Positions 4,764 to 5,887 of a DNA stretch of 5,887 bases are shown here, piece after piece. The DNA lies in contig MGWJ01000177.1 in assembly GCA_001800945.1 (NCBI GenBank), positions 1 to 5,887 of the forward strand. Reading direction: 5' to 3'. Both the position numbers and the translations under genes were made by a program. The DNA is from Flavobacteria bacterium RIFCSPLOWO2_12_FULL_31_7. Lineage in GTDB: Bacteria > Bacteroidota > Bacteroidia > Flavobacteriales > Flavobacteriaceae. The notes under the pieces are model-generated. The model was not told the DNA's origin, did not search any database, and was given only the letters and a program-made list of their open reading frames with translations. Numbering within the stretch: the stretch's first letter is position 1; every line of letters starts with the position of its first letter.

Positions 4764-5756
4764 ATGAACTCAGAAGATAAAATATATAACAAAATAAAAA
4801 ACGCTTCCCACAAAGGAGAAAAAGACTTTCCAGGAATGGATAAGGTTTGGAATCGTGTGGAAGAAAAGTTAGACAATACTATTGTGGTACAAAAAAAGAA
4901 TACTTGGCAAAAACTGGCTATTGCAGCAACTGTTTTATTGAGTTTTTCGATTATTTACCAATTTGTATCTAAGGATGAAAACATCAAAAACAAAATCATT
5001 CCTAATAGTTCAAATCCCGTTATTGTTTCTAACGATTCAGCAATCAAAATTATAGATGAAGCGAATGAAATTGTAGTAGAAAATGAAACTTCAAACCAAC
5101 CCAATGCAAATAAAAATCGCACTAAAGATAACTTAAATCTGAAAAATAATTTGGACAATGAAATGACTAACATCGAAAGAGACAGTATCATTTATGAAAC
5201 ATTACCAAATGGGAAAATTATGGCTAGGACTTATGACTATCCAAATAAAATTGTAACTTCATTAGAAGATGATAGCTATTTAAGATCAAATTTCACAGAC
5301 AATAGCGCTTCAAATTCTTCTAGTACAAATTCAGGTTTTATTGCTCCTAATAAAAAATATAATGCTCCTATTAAAGAAATAAAATCGAAATATAAAGCAC
5401 CAAAATCTAAACCTATGGCAGCACCAGCTCAGCAAAGTAAAGATTTGGTTGTGATTGATGGTGTGGCAATGGACAAAAATTATAATGCAGAAAAAGAATT
5501 AAACGAAATAAGTTCGGATAATCTTGAAGAAGTTACCTATTTACCCAATCCATTATACATTATTAATGGCATTGAATATTCGGAAGAATCGTTATTTGGA
5601 AAAAACCCAACGAGTCCGTATGCACCATTAGACAAGCAAAAAATTACCTCAACTAATATTTTAAAACCTGCTGATGCTACCAAAATTTACGGTAAAAAAG
5701 GAGAAAAAGGTATAGTTATCATCACCACAAAAGACGGGAAACCGGCGGAAAAATAA
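4764..5756 (+). CDS. Probable anti-sigma factor with periplasmic TonB-receptor-plug-like C-terminal domain
   Basis: This 330-residue protein is anchored by one membrane helix. The N-terminal cytosolic part (1-48) is charged and contains FPGMDKVWNRVEEKL (22-36), a pattern I associate with Bacteroidota anti-sigma partners that hold an ECF sigma factor. The helix spans about 49-68 (WQKLAIAATVLLSFSIIYQF). A long periplasmic Asn/Ser/Lys-rich linker (70-225) follows, with little predicted structure. The C-terminus (263-323) resembles the plug of SusC-like TonB-dependent receptors: PLYIINGIEYSEE, then NILKPADATKIYGKKGEKG (298-316) and IVIITTKDG (317-325). A partial copy of the first plug strand, DLVVIDGVAMD, occurs at 227-237. 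No barrel is present, so it is not a receptor; the plug may sense an envelope partner or ligand. The anti-sigma role is inferred from layout and from the sigma gene just upstream. The start is the first ATG after an A-rich tract. Confidence 0.75.
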   Translation: MNSEDKIYNKIKNASHKGEKDFPGMDKVWNRVEEKLDNTIVVQKKNTWQKLAIAATVLLSFSIIYQFVSKDENIKNKIIPNSSNPVIVSNDSAIKIIDEANEIVVENETSNQPNANKNRTKDNLNLKNNLDNEMTNIERDSIIYETLPNGKIMARTYDYPNKIVTSLEDDSYLRSNFTDNSASNSSSTNSGFIAPNKKYNAPIKEIKSKYKAPKSKPMAAPAQQSKDLVVIDGVAMDKNYNAEKELNEISSDNLEEVTYLPNPLYIINGIEYSEESLFGKNPTSPYAPLDKQKITSTNILKPADATKIYGKKGEKGIVIITTKDGKPAEK

Positions 5757-5783
5757 TCAACTAACATACTAAAACTTTACATT

Positions 5784-5887
5784 ATGAAAAATTTCAAAAT
5801 TATTTCATTAGGCATTGCTATGCTTATAAATTACGCTTCTTACAGTGAAGAAGTGATTACAAAAACATTAGGTTTTTATGCTTTTCA
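5784..5887 (+). CDS. N-terminal fragment of an exported protein, third gene of the sigma-factor operon
   Basis: Thirty-four codons are visible before the window ends in frame. The start, MKNFKIISLGIAMLINYASYS, is a plausible signal peptide: Lys at 2 and 5, a hydrophobic core at about 6-15, and a likely signal peptidase I site near AS-YS or SYS. It is followed by EEVITKTLGFYAF. No lipobox Cys is seen. The ATG is 27 bp after the stop of the anti-sigma-like gene on the same strand with no terminator between, so it is probably cotranscribed and may be an envelope output or sensor of the system. The fragment is too short for a family call. Confidence 0.65.
   Translation, partial: MKNFKIISLGIAMLINYASYSEEVITKTLGFYAF

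Noticed and set aside
4955..5191. Minus-strand open frame encoding a hydrophobic 78-residue protein
   Set aside because: It lies wholly antisense to the anti-sigma-like gene, whose frame has clear domain structure; the hydrophobicity comes from the complement of Asn/Lys-rich codons.

Overview
The window looks like chromosomal DNA from a member of the Bacteroidota, most likely Flavobacteriaceae and probably Flavobacterium or a close relative. The DNA is strongly AT-rich. Starts are preceded by A-rich tracts rather than clear Shine-Dalgarno sites. Several families present (DUF3570 barrel, DUF4266 lipoprotein, ECF sigma factor with a plug-like anti-sigma partner) are typical of that phylum. This assignment rests on gene content and composition, not on a database search.

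Left block (1-1496, + strand): three genes packed as one operon. The first is only the last 23 codons of a gene that looks like apbE, a periplasmic FAD:protein FMN transferase. One base later comes a 68-residue lipoprotein of the DUF4266 type with a Gly-rich tail ending CGCN, then a 400-residue exported DUF3570 protein that is probably an outer-membrane beta-barrel. The set suggests an envelope redox or export module whose function I do not know. A perfect 17-bp hairpin closes the operon and also serves the convergent gene to its right. A 14-bp tandem duplication overlaps its right arm.

Middle block: a minus-strand PPK2-family polyphosphate:nucleotide phosphotransferase (1564-2433) is divergent from a two-gene + strand operon (2570-3978). 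That operon encodes a cytosolic beta-propeller-like protein resembling DUF6929 and a LURP-one/scramblase (tubby-like fold) protein. The divergent intergenic region carries a roughly 90-nt imperfect hairpin (2455-2545) resembling a dispersed intergenic repeat that I recall from Flavobacterium genomes. The longest open frame of the propeller gene runs back into this element from a TTG codon, so the real start is almost certainly the ATG at 2570. A standard intrinsic terminator follows the scramblase-like gene.

Right block (4057-5887, + strand): an ECF-type promoter-like site precedes an ECF sigma factor, a membrane protein with a cytosolic anti-sigma-like N-terminus and a periplasmic C-terminal domain resembling the plug of TonB-dependent receptors, and the start of a third, exported protein cut off by the window edge. 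This is probably one autoregulated envelope-sensing operon. The sigma factor and its partner are separated by 78 bp containing three 9-bp direct repeats. No tRNA, rRNA, CRISPR array, transposase or phage gene is visible, and no gene-free stretch exceeds about 170 bp.
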